Source of the DNA: Leifsonia sp040686855
GTDB taxonomy: Bacteria; Actinomycetota; Actinomycetes; Actinomycetales; Microbacteriaceae
Direction: 5' to 3'
Length of the DNA: 64,000 nt
Assembly (NCBI RefSeq): GCF_040686855.1
Contig: NZ_JBFBOG010000003.1
Coordinates: 806,001-870,000, forward strand
In this document: positions 29,114-36,292 of the stretch, piece by piece
How the letters are laid out: each line of letters opens with the position of its first letter
Numbering within the stretch: the stretch's first letter is position 1
Notes under the pieces: generated by a model
Databases searched by the model: none
What the model was told of the DNA's origin: nothing
The model's input: the letters and a program-made list of their open reading frames with translations, nothing else
Position numbers and translations under genes: made by a program

Positions 29114-30787
29114 TCAGTCGAGCAGCGCCGACTTCAGCGTGTCGAGGCCGACGCCGCCGATGTCGAGGGCCTTCTTGTGGAACGCCTTGATGTCGAAGGA
29201 CGCTCCCTCGCGGCGGGCGTACTCGTCGCGCAGCTGCTCCCAGATGCGCTGGCCGATCTTGTACGACGGCGCCTGTCCGGGCCAGCCGAGGTAGCGGTTG
29301 ACCTCGAAGCGGACGAAGCCGTCGTTCATGTTGACGTTCTCGCGCAGGAACGGGAAGGCGTCCTCACCCGTCCACGGGCGGGAGCCGTCGGGCAACGGCT
29401 TCTCGAGGTGCACGCCGATGTCGAGCACCACGCGGGCGGCGCGCATGCGCTGGCCGTCGAGCATGCCGAGGCGGTCGGCCGGGTCGTCGAGGTAGCCCAG
29501 CTGCTCCATCAGGCGCTCGGCGTAGAGGGCCCAGCCCTCGGCGTGGCCCGACGTGCCGGCGATGCGGCGCCAGGAGTTGAGCTGCGCCTTGTTGTAGGTC
29601 GCCTGCGCGATCTGCAGGTGGTGGCCGGGGACGCCCTCGTGGTAGACGGTCGTCAGCTCGCGCCAGGTGTCGAACTCGGTGACGCCCTCGGGAACGCTCC
29701 ACCACATCCGGCCGGCGCGGGCGAAGTCGTCGCTCGGGCCGGTGTAGTAGATGCCGCCTTCCTGCGTGGGGGCGATCATGCACTCGAGGCGGCGGATCTC
29801 GGCCGGGATGTCGAAGTGCGAACGGCCGAGCTCTTCGATCGCCCGGTCGCTGGTCTCCTGCATCCACCGCTGCAGCGCGTCGGTGCCGTGCAGCTTGCGG
29901 CTGGGGTCGCCATCGAGGAATTCGATCGCCTCGAGCACGCTCGCGCCCGGCTTGATCTCGTTCGCGATCGACTCCTGCTCGGCGCGCATGCGCGCCAGCT
30001 CTTCGATGCCCCACTCGTAGGTCTCGTCGAGGTCGACGGTCGCGCCGAGGAAGCCGCGGGAAGCGAGCGCGTAGAGCTCGCGGCCGACCGCGTCCTTCTC
30101 CGGCGCGTGCTGCGCCAGCTCGTTCTCGAAGAAGTCGGCCAGCGTGGCGTACGCCTGCGCGGCCTGCTGGGCGCCGTCGGCGAGCTCGGCCTTCAGCGAC
30201 TCCGGGAGCACGCCGTTCAGCGGCTTGGCGTCGGCGGTGAACTCGTAGAAGAAGCCCGTGTCGGCGACCTGCTTGCGCGCCTGCGCCAGCACCTCGCGCA
30301 CCTGGCGGATCGCCGGGACGTTGCCGGCCGCGATGCCGCTGCGCAGGGTCTCGATGTAACCGTCCATCGCCGCCGGGAGGTTGTGGAGGCGCTTGGAGAC
30401 GTTGGCCCAGTCGTCTTCGGTGTCGGTCGGCACGAGGTCGAAGATGTCGCGCAGCTCCTGCGCCGGCGACGCGATGACGTTGAGGTCGCGCTGGGCGAAC
30501 CCCGCTTCGTGCTTCTCGACAGTGAGCTGTAGCTCGCGCGTGAGGTCCATCTTGGTGACGCGGTCGATGTCGTCGACGGGCTCGGCCGCCTCGATGCGGG
30601 CCAACGCCTCCTTCACCTTGGCGATGGCGTGCTCCGCGCCGGCGGGCGAGTAGTCGGCGTATTCGCCCTCGCGGCCGGGACGGCCGAGCCAGACGTGGAA
30701 CTCCGGATACAGCTCGAGCTGGGTGTCGACCCACTCCTCGGCGATCGTGTCGACCGGGGTGGGTTCACGCTTCTGATCGTTGGTCAT
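29114..30787 (-). CDS. DUF885 domain-containing protein, putative metallopeptidase
   Basis: 557 residues, no signal peptide. DUF885 proteins are related to gluzincin-like peptidases; the hallmark VYHEGVPGHHLQ (about residue 381) is a spread-out HExxH-type metal site, followed by GTSGHAEGWALYAERLM with the third ligand. The predicted product is therefore a cytoplasmic carboxypeptidase-like metalloenzyme; substrate unknown. Two DnaA boxes lie 50-86 bp before its start. Confidence 0.9.
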   Translation of the reverse strand: MTNDQKREPTPVDTIAEEWVDTQLELYPEFHVWLGRPGREGEYADYSPAGAEHAIAKVKEALARIEAAEPVDDIDRVTKMDLTRELQLTVEKHEAGFAQRDLNVIASPAQELRDIFDLVPTDTEDDWANVSKRLHNLPAAMDGYIETLRSGIAAGNVPAIRQVREVLAQARKQVADTGFFYEFTADAKPLNGVLPESLKAELADGAQQAAQAYATLADFFENELAQHAPEKDAVGRELYALASRGFLGATVDLDETYEWGIEELARMRAEQESIANEIKPGASVLEAIEFLDGDPSRKLHGTDALQRWMQETSDRAIEELGRSHFDIPAEIRRLECMIAPTQEGGIYYTGPSDDFARAGRMWWSVPEGVTEFDTWRELTTVYHEGVPGHHLQIAQATYNKAQLNSWRRIAGTSGHAEGWALYAERLMEQLGYLDDPADRLGMLDGQRMRAARVVLDIGVHLEKPLPDGSRPWTGEDAFPFLRENVNMNDGFVRFEVNRYLGWPGQAPSYKIGQRIWEQLRDEYARREGASFDIKAFHKKALDIGGVGLDTLKSALLD

Positions 30788-30837
30788 GCTCCGACACTAC
30801 CGACGACCGCTCCCGCCCGGCACGGGGCGCCCGGAAT

Positions 30838-30873
30838 TGTGGACAAGTCGCCGACGGGACGGGTTGTGGACAG
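30838..30873 (-). promoter_or_regulatory. pair of DnaA boxes
   Basis: Minus-strand TTGTCCACA at 30846-30838 matches the actinobacterial DnaA-box consensus exactly; CTGTCCACA at 30873-30865 differs at one position. Both point the same way, 27 bp apart, in the 88-bp gap before the DUF885 gene. Confidence 0.55.
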
Positions 30874-30875
30874 GT

Positions 30876-31220
30876 TCAGGAGAGCCCGCGCCTGTCTAAT
30901 TCGTCCCGGAGGGCGACGAAGAAGCGGTCGATCTCCCCCAGCCGGCGCGTGTACAGCAACGTCTCGGCTCCGCTCACCCGCCCGACCGCGTCGAACTCCA
31001 CCCGCGTGTGCCCTTCGTCGACCGGCACGAAGCGGAGCCGCGGCTCGAAGAGTGCATAGCCGCCCAGCACCTGCGCGAACGGATCGGTCAGGCTCGTGCC
31101 TTTCACGGCGTCGCGGACGAAGTCCCGCACCTCGGCGTACGGCACCGGCACGACCTCGCTCGGAATGCGCCGCGGCACGACCGCCTTGCGACGGCGCCCG
31201 CGCGGCTCCAGCTCGCTCAC
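30876..31220 (-). CDS. hypothetical protein, 114 aa
   Basis: Family not recognised. The frame keeps good actinobacterial codon use and begins 27 bp after the polA stop on the same strand, so it is likely cotranscribed with polA. The product has a basic N-terminus (EPRGRRRKAVVPRR), no cysteines and no membrane segment. The middle (LFEPRLRFVPVDEGHTRVEFDAVGRVSG) looks like beta strands, and the C-terminus is a helix (GEIDRFFVALRDELDRRG). The strand-helix pattern could be a small START/SRPBCC-like fold, but this is only an impression. Confidence 0.65.
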   Translation of the reverse strand: MSELEPRGRRRKAVVPRRIPSEVVPVPYAEVRDFVRDAVKGTSLTDPFAQVLGGYALFEPRLRFVPVDEGHTRVEFDAVGRVSGAETLLYTRRLGEIDRFFVALRDELDRRGLS

Positions 31221-31247
31221 ACGAGCAGGGCACGCCCGACCGCTCGG

Positions 31248-33920
31248 CTAGTGCGCCGCGGCGTCCCAGTTCGCGCCGCGGCCGACCTGCACGTCGAGCG
31301 GCACCCGGAGGTCGGCGGCCCCGGCCATGCGCGCACGCACGATCGCCTCCAGCGCGTCCCACTCCCCCGTCGCCACCTCGAAGATGAGCTCGTCGTGCAC
31401 CTGGAGCAGCATCCGCGATTCGAGCTTCTGGTCGATGATGTCGCCGGCGATGCCGAGCATGGCGACCTTCATGATGTCCGCCGCGGAACCTTGGATGGGC
31501 GCGTTCAGCGCCTGCCGCTCGGCGTTCTCGCGCATGACGCGGTTGGTCGACGTCAGGTCGGCGAACGGGCGGCGCCGCCCGAAGATCGTCTCGGTGAAGC
31601 CGTCGACGCGCGCCTGCTCGACCACGTTGCGCAGGTAGTCGCGCACGGCGCCGAAGCGCTCGAAGTAGTCGGTCATCAGCTGGCGCGCCTCGGAGGTCTC
31701 GATGCGCAGCTGCTTCGAGAGGCCGAAGGCCGACAGACCGTAGGCGAGGCCGTACGACATCGCCTTGACCTTCGTGCGCATGGCCGGGGTGACCTCGGCG
31801 GGGGTGACGCCGAACACCCGGGAGCCGACGAAGCGGTGCAGGTCCTCTCCGCCGTTGAACGCCTCGATCAGGCCGGGATCCTCGGACAGATGCGCCATGA
31901 TCCGCATCTCGATCTGCGAGTAGTCCGCGGTCAGCAGAGTCTCGAAGCCCTCGCCCTGCGTGAACGCCGAGCGGATCTCGCGGCCCTCCTCGGTGCGGAT
32001 CGGGATGTTCTGCAGGTTCGGGTCGTTCGACGAGATGCGACCGGTGCTGGTGCCGGTCTGGTCGTAGGTGGTGTGGATGCGACCGTCGGACTCGACCGAG
32101 CGCTCCAGCGTCTCGACGATCTGCTTGAGCTTCGTCGCGTCGCGGTGCTGCAGCAGCAGGCCGAGGAACGGGTGCGGGTTCTTCTCCTGCAGGTCCGCGA
32201 GCGACCCGGCGTCGGTGGAGTAGCCGGTCTTGGTCGCGCGGGTCTTCGGCATCCCGAGCTCCTCGAACAGCACCTGCTGCAGCTGCTTCGGCGAGCCGAG
32301 GTTGAGCTCGTGGCCGACCTGCGCGTACGCCTGGGCGGCGTAGTCGTTGGCCTTATCGGTCAGCTGGCCGCGCAGCCGCGCGAGCACCGCGGAGTCGATG
32401 GTGACGCCGTTCAGCTCCATCTCGGCGAGCACTGCGACCAGCGGCAGCTCGATGTCGTCGAGGACGCTGCGGGTGCCGTCGTCGAGCGCGATCGCCTGAC
32501 CCTCGGCCACCCGGCGGATGAACCACGCCTCGGTCGCCGGGCTCACCGCGTCGTTGATCGGGACGAGCTGATTCGGGTCGGAGACCGGCAACGTCTCGCC
32601 CAGCACCTCGTAGACCTGCTCCGCGAGCGACTGGGCCGCCGCTCCCGGGTTCACGAGCCAGGACGCGATGCGCGTGTCGAACGCGAGGCCGTCGACCACG
32701 AATCCGGCGCGGCTGAGCGCCTTGAACTGCGGCTTCGCGTGGAAGAAGTACTTGGGAGCGCTGCTCGCCAGCCACTCTTCCAGCGCCGCGTAGTCGGGCC
32801 GCCCCGGCACCCACGGCACGTAGACGCTGTCGTCGGCCGTGGCCAGGCCGAAGCCCGAGATGCCCGCCGGGCCGAGCTCGAGCTGGACCGCGACGGCGGC
32901 GCCGTCGGCCGAGGCCTTGGACAGCCAGTTCGCCAGCTCCTCGTCGACGAGAGTGCGGACGGCCGGCGCGGTGACCGCTCCTGCGTCCCCGACCTGGGCC
33001 GACGCGGCGACGCCGTCGAGCATCCCCTCTTCTGCGGCGGTCTTCATCAGCCGCTCGAGCAGTGTCTTGAACTGGAGGCGCGCGAAGATGTCGCGCACCG
33101 CGTTCTCGTTGAGCGGCTTGCGCTCCAGGTCGGCCGGCCCGATCGGCAGCTCGACGTCGTCGCGCAGCTGGTTGAGGCGGCGGTTGCGGAGGGCGTTCTC
33201 CTTCTGGTCGCGCAGGTTCTGCCCCACGACGCCCTTGATCTCGTCGGCATGGGCGACGATGTTCTCCACTGTGCCGTACTGCTGCACCCACTTGACGGCG
33301 GTCTTCTCGCCGACCTTGTCGATCCCGATGAGGTTGTCGCTGGTCTCGCCGACGAGGGCGGCGATCTCGGGGTACTCGTGCGGTTCGATGCCGTACTTCT
33401 CGCGCACCGCGGCCGGGTCGTAGACCTTGAGCTCGGAGACACCCCGCACGTTCGGGTAAAGGAGCGTGACGTCGTCGTTGACGAGCTGGATGGTGTCGCG
33501 GTCGCCCGAGACGATGAAGACCTTGTAGCCCTGCTCGGCGCCCTGGCGCGCGAGGGTGGCGAGGATGTCGTCGGCCTCGAAGTCCTCCTTCGCGATCGTC
33601 GTGACGTTCATCGCGTGCAGCGCCTCTTCGAGCAGCGGGACCTGGCCCGCGAACTCGGACGGCGTCTCACCGCGCGTGCCCTTGTACTCGGGGTATTCGC
33701 GGGTGCGGAAGGAGTAGCGGGAGATGTCGAACGCCACCGCGAGGTGGGTCGGCTTCTGCTGCTGCAGCAGGTTGATGAACATCGCGATGAAGCCGTGGAT
33801 CGCGTTCGTGTGCTGACCCTCGCGGTTCACGAAGCTGTCGACGGGGAGGGCGTAGAAGGCCCGGAATGCCAGCGAATGGCCGTCGATGATCAGAAGGGTA
33901 GGCTTTTCGGAGTCTGACAC
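31248..33920 (-). CDS. polA: DNA polymerase I
   Basis: 890 residues. Repair and Okazaki-fragment processing polymerase. The N-terminal 5'-3' exonuclease domain (LIIDGHSLAFRAFYALP, YKVFIVSGDRDTIQLV) spans about 1-300. The central 3'-5' exonuclease-like domain has lost the DxE metal ligands (VAVQLELGPAG in place of FDTET), so proofreading is probably absent, as usual for actinobacterial Pol I. The polymerase domain has DYSQIEMRIMAHLSEDP, NAPIQGSAADIMK and LQVHDELIFEV. Divergent from the hotdog thioesterase gene. Confidence 0.97.
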   Translation of the reverse strand: MSDSEKPTLLIIDGHSLAFRAFYALPVDSFVNREGQHTNAIHGFIAMFINLLQQQKPTHLAVAFDISRYSFRTREYPEYKGTRGETPSEFAGQVPLLEEALHAMNVTTIAKEDFEADDILATLARQGAEQGYKVFIVSGDRDTIQLVNDDVTLLYPNVRGVSELKVYDPAAVREKYGIEPHEYPEIAALVGETSDNLIGIDKVGEKTAVKWVQQYGTVENIVAHADEIKGVVGQNLRDQKENALRNRRLNQLRDDVELPIGPADLERKPLNENAVRDIFARLQFKTLLERLMKTAAEEGMLDGVAASAQVGDAGAVTAPAVRTLVDEELANWLSKASADGAAVAVQLELGPAGISGFGLATADDSVYVPWVPGRPDYAALEEWLASSAPKYFFHAKPQFKALSRAGFVVDGLAFDTRIASWLVNPGAAAQSLAEQVYEVLGETLPVSDPNQLVPINDAVSPATEAWFIRRVAEGQAIALDDGTRSVLDDIELPLVAVLAEMELNGVTIDSAVLARLRGQLTDKANDYAAQAYAQVGHELNLGSPKQLQQVLFEELGMPKTRATKTGYSTDAGSLADLQEKNPHPFLGLLLQHRDATKLKQIVETLERSVESDGRIHTTYDQTGTSTGRISSNDPNLQNIPIRTEEGREIRSAFTQGEGFETLLTADYSQIEMRIMAHLSEDPGLIEAFNGGEDLHRFVGSRVFGVTPAEVTPAMRTKVKAMSYGLAYGLSAFGLSKQLRIETSEARQLMTDYFERFGAVRDYLRNVVEQARVDGFTETIFGRRRPFADLTSTNRVMRENAERQALNAPIQGSAADIMKVAMLGIAGDIIDQKLESRMLLQVHDELIFEVATGEWDALEAIVRARMAGAADLRVPLDVQVGRGANWDAAAH

Positions 33921-33977
33921 CAGGCCAGCCTACAAGGGGCCGGTGACAGTCCAGACGACCGTCAGGAGAGGCCGAGG

Positions 33978-34382
33978 ATGACCGAGGACGCACTCGCGTA
34001 CGTGCAGCAGAGGGGGCTCGGCGCACTGGCCGAGAAGATGGGCATCGAGATGCTCGAGTTCACCGTGGAGCGCGCGGTCGCGCGCATGCCGGTGGAAGGC
34101 AACACCCAGCCCGCGGACCTCCTGCACGGCGGCGCGTACGTGGTCCTCGGCGAGTCGCTGGGGTCGATGTCGGCGAACCTCTGGGCCGGCGAGGGACGCC
34201 TGGCGGTCGGGATCGAGATCAACGCCTCGCACACCCGTTCGGCGACCAGCGGCTACGTGACCGGCGTGTGCACGCCCATCCACCTCGGCCGCACGCTCGC
34301 GACGCACGAGATCGCGGTGACCGACGACCAGGGTCGCCGCTGCTCCACGATCCGGATCACGAACCTGATCAAGGACCTGTAG
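33978..34382 (+). CDS. PaaI-type hotdog thioesterase
   Basis: 134 residues with an AGGAGAGG site before the ATG. A single hotdog fold; DLLHGGAYVVLGESLGS (about residue 47) is the central helix and active-site region of the PaaI / 4-hydroxybenzoyl-CoA thioesterase group, and GIEINASHTRSATSGYVTG follows. It presumably hydrolyses an acyl-CoA; the substrate cannot be told from sequence. It sits between polA (divergent) and the ANTAR regulator (convergent); mycobacteria also keep related genes near polA and pdtaR. Confidence 0.88.
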   Translation: MTEDALAYVQQRGLGALAEKMGIEMLEFTVERAVARMPVEGNTQPADLLHGGAYVVLGESLGSMSANLWAGEGRLAVGIEINASHTRSATSGYVTGVCTPIHLGRTLATHEIAVTDDQGRRCSTIRITNLIKDL

Positions 34383-34417
34383 GTTCCGGCCCCGCGAAGT
34401 CGGGTTCTCCCGGGGGC

Positions 34418-34624
34418 GAAACGGAGGAAGTTTCCCCTTAGCACCCCCGCAATCGCCTCCCTTTTGCGTCCCTCGGCGGCGTCTCGTTTCCACACTCCTC
34501 CTTTTCTCTACGCCAGCCGCTCGGGCCGCGGGGATGCAAACGGAGGAGAACTCGTGCCCAATCGTCCGGATAAGGCGAAAGGGAGGACGACCCGGCGGCG
34601 ACAGCCGGATCATCCTCCCTTTCG
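34418..34624. repeat. 207-nt GGAGGA/TCCTCC six-motif element, copy A
   Basis: Fills most of the 261-bp gap between the convergent thioesterase and PdtaR-like genes; I see no gene in it. Motif sites: GAAACGGAGGA (34418), CGCCTCCCTTTTG (34454), ACTCCTCCTTTTC (34493), AAACGGAGGAG (34538), CGAAAGGGAGGA (34576) and TCCTCCCTTTCG (34613), orientation + - - + + -. Neighbours can pair as three successive hairpins, the last a perfect 12-bp stem. A second copy with the same layout lies at 48631-48838. Confidence 0.6.
34576..34624 (-). terminator. possible terminator of the PdtaR-like gene
   Basis: Perfect 12-bp outer stem (34576-34587 with 34613-34624) enclosing a second small stem CCGGC/GCCGG. It ends 20 nt past the regulator stop and could end both convergent transcripts. 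It is also the third hairpin of repeat element copy A. Confidence 0.5.
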
Positions 34625-34643
34625 TGACGACGGGTGCGCGCCC

Positions 34644-35252
34644 CTACTTCTTGGGCGCCAGCTGCTCGATGATCGCCTGGGCGACGTCGTGCATGGTGAG
34701 GCGGCGGTCCATCGACGCCTTCTGGATCCAGCGGAACGCCTCCGGCTCCGACAGGCCCATCTTCTCGTTGAGGAGGCCTTTCGCGCGGTCGACCAGCTTG
34801 CGGGTCTCGAAGCGCTGGACCATGTCCGACACCTCGGCCTCGAGGGCGATGATCTGCTGGTAGCGGGCCAGCGCGATCTCGATCGCGGGCAGCAGGTCGT
34901 TCGGGGTGAACGGCTTGACCACGTAGGCGAGGGCGCCGGCCTCGGTCGCGCGCTCCACGAGCTCCTTCTGGCTGAACGCGGTCAACAGCACGACGGGGGC
35001 GATGTGGTCCTTCGACAGCCGCTCGGCGGCGGAGATGCCGTCGAGCTGCGGCATCTTGACGTCCATGATCACCAGGTCGGGGCGCAGCTCGGTCGCGAGC
35101 GCGACGGCGGTCTCGCCGTCTCCGGCCTCACCGACCACCTCGAACCCGTTGTCACGCAGGATCTCGACGATGTCGAGGCGGATGAGGGACTCGTCCTCCG
35201 CGACGACGACGCGGCGGGGTGCGGTGGGGGTGGTCGGTTCCTGGTCAGTCAC
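34644..35252 (-). CDS. pdtaR: ANTAR-domain response regulator (PdtaR-like)
   Basis: 202 residues from the GTG at 35252. Receiver domain at about 14-130: acidic pair in VAEDES (residues 19-20), phospho-acceptor Asp64 in VIMDVKMPQ, Lys in YVVKPFTP. C-terminal ANTAR RNA-binding domain at about 140-198 (RKLVDRAKGLLNEKMGLSEP). Domain order and closeness to polA match M. tuberculosis PdtaR (Rv1626), a transcription antitermination regulator phosphorylated by the histidine kinase PdtaS. No kinase gene is in the window. A -10-like TAGGAT ends 7 nt before the GTG, suggesting a leaderless mRNA. Confidence 0.9.
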   Translation of the reverse strand: MTDQEPTTPTAPRRVVVAEDESLIRLDIVEILRDNGFEVVGEAGDGETAVALATELRPDLVIMDVKMPQLDGISAAERLSKDHIAPVVLLTAFSQKELVERATEAGALAYVVKPFTPNDLLPAIEIALARYQQIIALEAEVSDMVQRFETRKLVDRAKGLLNEKMGLSEPEAFRWIQKASMDRRLTMHDVAQAIIEQLAPKK

Positions 35253-35259
35253 GTGCAAA

Positions 35260-35265
35260 ATCCTA
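35260..35265 (-). promoter_or_regulatory. -10 element, leaderless promoter of the PdtaR-like gene
   Basis: TAGGAT on the minus strand, 7 nt before the GTG start. With normal -10 to start-site spacing, transcription would begin at the start codon. No good -35 box is seen and there is no ribosome site. Confidence 0.45.
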
Positions 35266-35290
35266 CGGTATCGTTCAGGTGTTGTTGTGC

Positions 35291-35373
35291 GCCGCCGTGG
35301 CGGAATGGCAGACGCGGAGCACTCAAAATGCTTTGTCCGGAAGGGCGTGTGGGTTCGAGTCCCACCGGCGGCA
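35291..35373 (+). tRNA. tRNA-Leu (anticodon CAA)
   Basis: 83 nt, class II tRNA. Acceptor GCCGCCG pairs with CGGCGGC (35366-35372), discriminator A at 35373. Anticodon stem GAGCA/TGCTT encloses loop CTCAAAA with anticodon CAA at 35324-35326, which reads UUG. A long variable arm and the GGGTTCGAGTCCC T-arm follow. The 3' CCA is not encoded. It starts 38 bp from the divergent PdtaR-like gene. Confidence 0.96.
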
Positions 35374-35380
35374 CGACTCT

Positions 35381-35881
35381 CTAGATGCGGGCGCCGACGA
35401 CGGTCGCGGCGAAGCGACGGGCGCGTTCGGCCAGCCCCTCGATGCGCTGCTCGACCACCAGGTCGGCGTCGAATCCGACGTACGACGGCGGCGGGGTGCG
35501 GCGGACGTTCGCGCTGCACTCGAAGGCACCGCAGACCAACGTGCCCACCGTGTCGCCGTTGCGGCCGGGGGCTCCGGCGCGCCGCGCCGACCAGAACCAG
35601 ACGTCGTTGGTGAGGTGCACGTCCTGGCACCAGCCGCACATCGAGGGCGCGTGCGACCGCATGCTGGCCTCTGAAGCGCGCAGCACGATCCCGACCGGGC
35701 CGTCATCGGTGGGGATGACGACGTAGCCGCGCTGGGGCAGCCGGGGATCGCGCCAGCCGAGGTATTCGCGGCGGGACCAGTCGACCTCGTGCAGGCCGGG
35801 CGGCATCGGAAGCTCTTCGGCTTCGCTGCGGGAGCAGTTGACGAACGACTCGCGGATCTGCTGCGGGCTCAGGATCTCCAT
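35381..35881 (-). CDS. FBP-domain treble-clef zinc-finger protein
   Basis: 166 residues from the ATG at 35881 (GGAGG 6 nt upstream). The C-terminal half holds CGWCQDVH (about residue 84) and CGAFECSANVR (about 117), four cysteines in the arrangement of the FBP (fibronectin-binding-protein-like) treble-clef domain found in actinobacteria and other Gram-positives. The N-terminal half MEILSPQQIRESFVNCSRSE is typical too. Its tie to EF-G-binding or ribosome-associated proteins is suggested for the family but not shown here. It converges on the tRNA-Leu gene (7 bp apart). Confidence 0.85.
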   Translation of the reverse strand: MEILSPQQIRESFVNCSRSEAEELPMPPGLHEVDWSRREYLGWRDPRLPQRGYVVIPTDDGPVGIVLRASEASMRSHAPSMCGWCQDVHLTNDVWFWSARRAGAPGRNGDTVGTLVCGAFECSANVRRTPPPSYVGFDADLVVEQRIEGLAERARRFAATVVGARI

Positions 35882-35926
35882 GCGCACCTCCTCGTCCCAT
35901 GCTCGCACAGGTTTCGGGAGGCACCG

Positions 35927-35959
35927 CTTGACCCTGCCCCACGGGTCAAGGCTTAGCCT
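35927..35959 (+). promoter_or_regulatory. trxA promoter with MerR-like dyad operator
   Basis: TTGACC (-35, 35928-35933) and TAGCCT (-10, 35954-35959) are 20 bp apart, longer than the usual 17. A perfect dyad CTTGACCC-N8-GGGTCAAG (35927-35950) overlaps the -35 and fills the spacer, the layout of MerR-family operators. The ATG follows the -10 by 6 nt, so the mRNA is probably leaderless. Confidence 0.55.
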
Positions 35960-35965
35960 GCCGCC

Positions 35966-36292
35966 ATGACCACGATCGAGAGCGTCACGGACGCCCGCTT
36001 CCAGGAGGACGTGCTCGCCGCCCCGGGCACCACCGTCGTCGAGTTCTGGGCGGAATGGTGCGGGCCCTGCCGGGCGCTGACGCCCATCCTCGAGCAGCTG
36101 CAGGACGATCACGCCGACCGCATCCGCATCCTCAAGATCAACGCCGACGAGAACATGGACACGACGGTCGCCTACAAGGCGCTCGCCCTGCCGGTTATCA
36201 AGGTGTTCCAGAACGGCGAGGTCGTGAAGACGATCATCGGAGCCAAGCCCAAGCCCGCGATGGAGCTGGAGCTCGCGCCGTTCCTCACGTGA
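35966..36292 (+). CDS. trxA: thioredoxin
   Basis: 108 residues, one thioredoxin fold. The active site is Cys32-Gly-Pro-Cys35 in EFWAEWCGPCRALTP, and the cis-Pro loop is in ALALPVIKVFQNGE. It reduces protein disulfides in the cytosol. No thioredoxin reductase is adjacent, so this is a stand-alone thioredoxin. There is no ribosome site; see the promoter entry for its apparent leaderless start and dyad operator. Its last 8 bp overlap the end of the convergent metallo-beta-lactamase-fold gene. Confidence 0.93.
   Translation: MTTIESVTDARFQEDVLAAPGTTVVEFWAEWCGPCRALTPILEQLQDDHADRIRILKINADENMDTTVAYKALALPVIKVFQNGEVVKTIIGAKPKPAMELELAPFLT

Noticed and set aside
34418..34624. Element copy A as RNase P RNA, tmRNA, SRP RNA, 6S/Ms1 or 6C RNA
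   Set aside because: It lacks their core signatures (for example the RNase P core, the tmRNA tag frame, the SRP GGAA/GNAR helix, paired C-rich loops). The duplicate at 48.6 kb also argues against a unique housekeeping RNA.
34464..35384. A 306-codon open frame on the plus strand across the repeat element and the regulator gene
   Set aside because: It covers non-coding repeat DNA and then runs antisense to the PdtaR-like gene; no codon bias in the first part.
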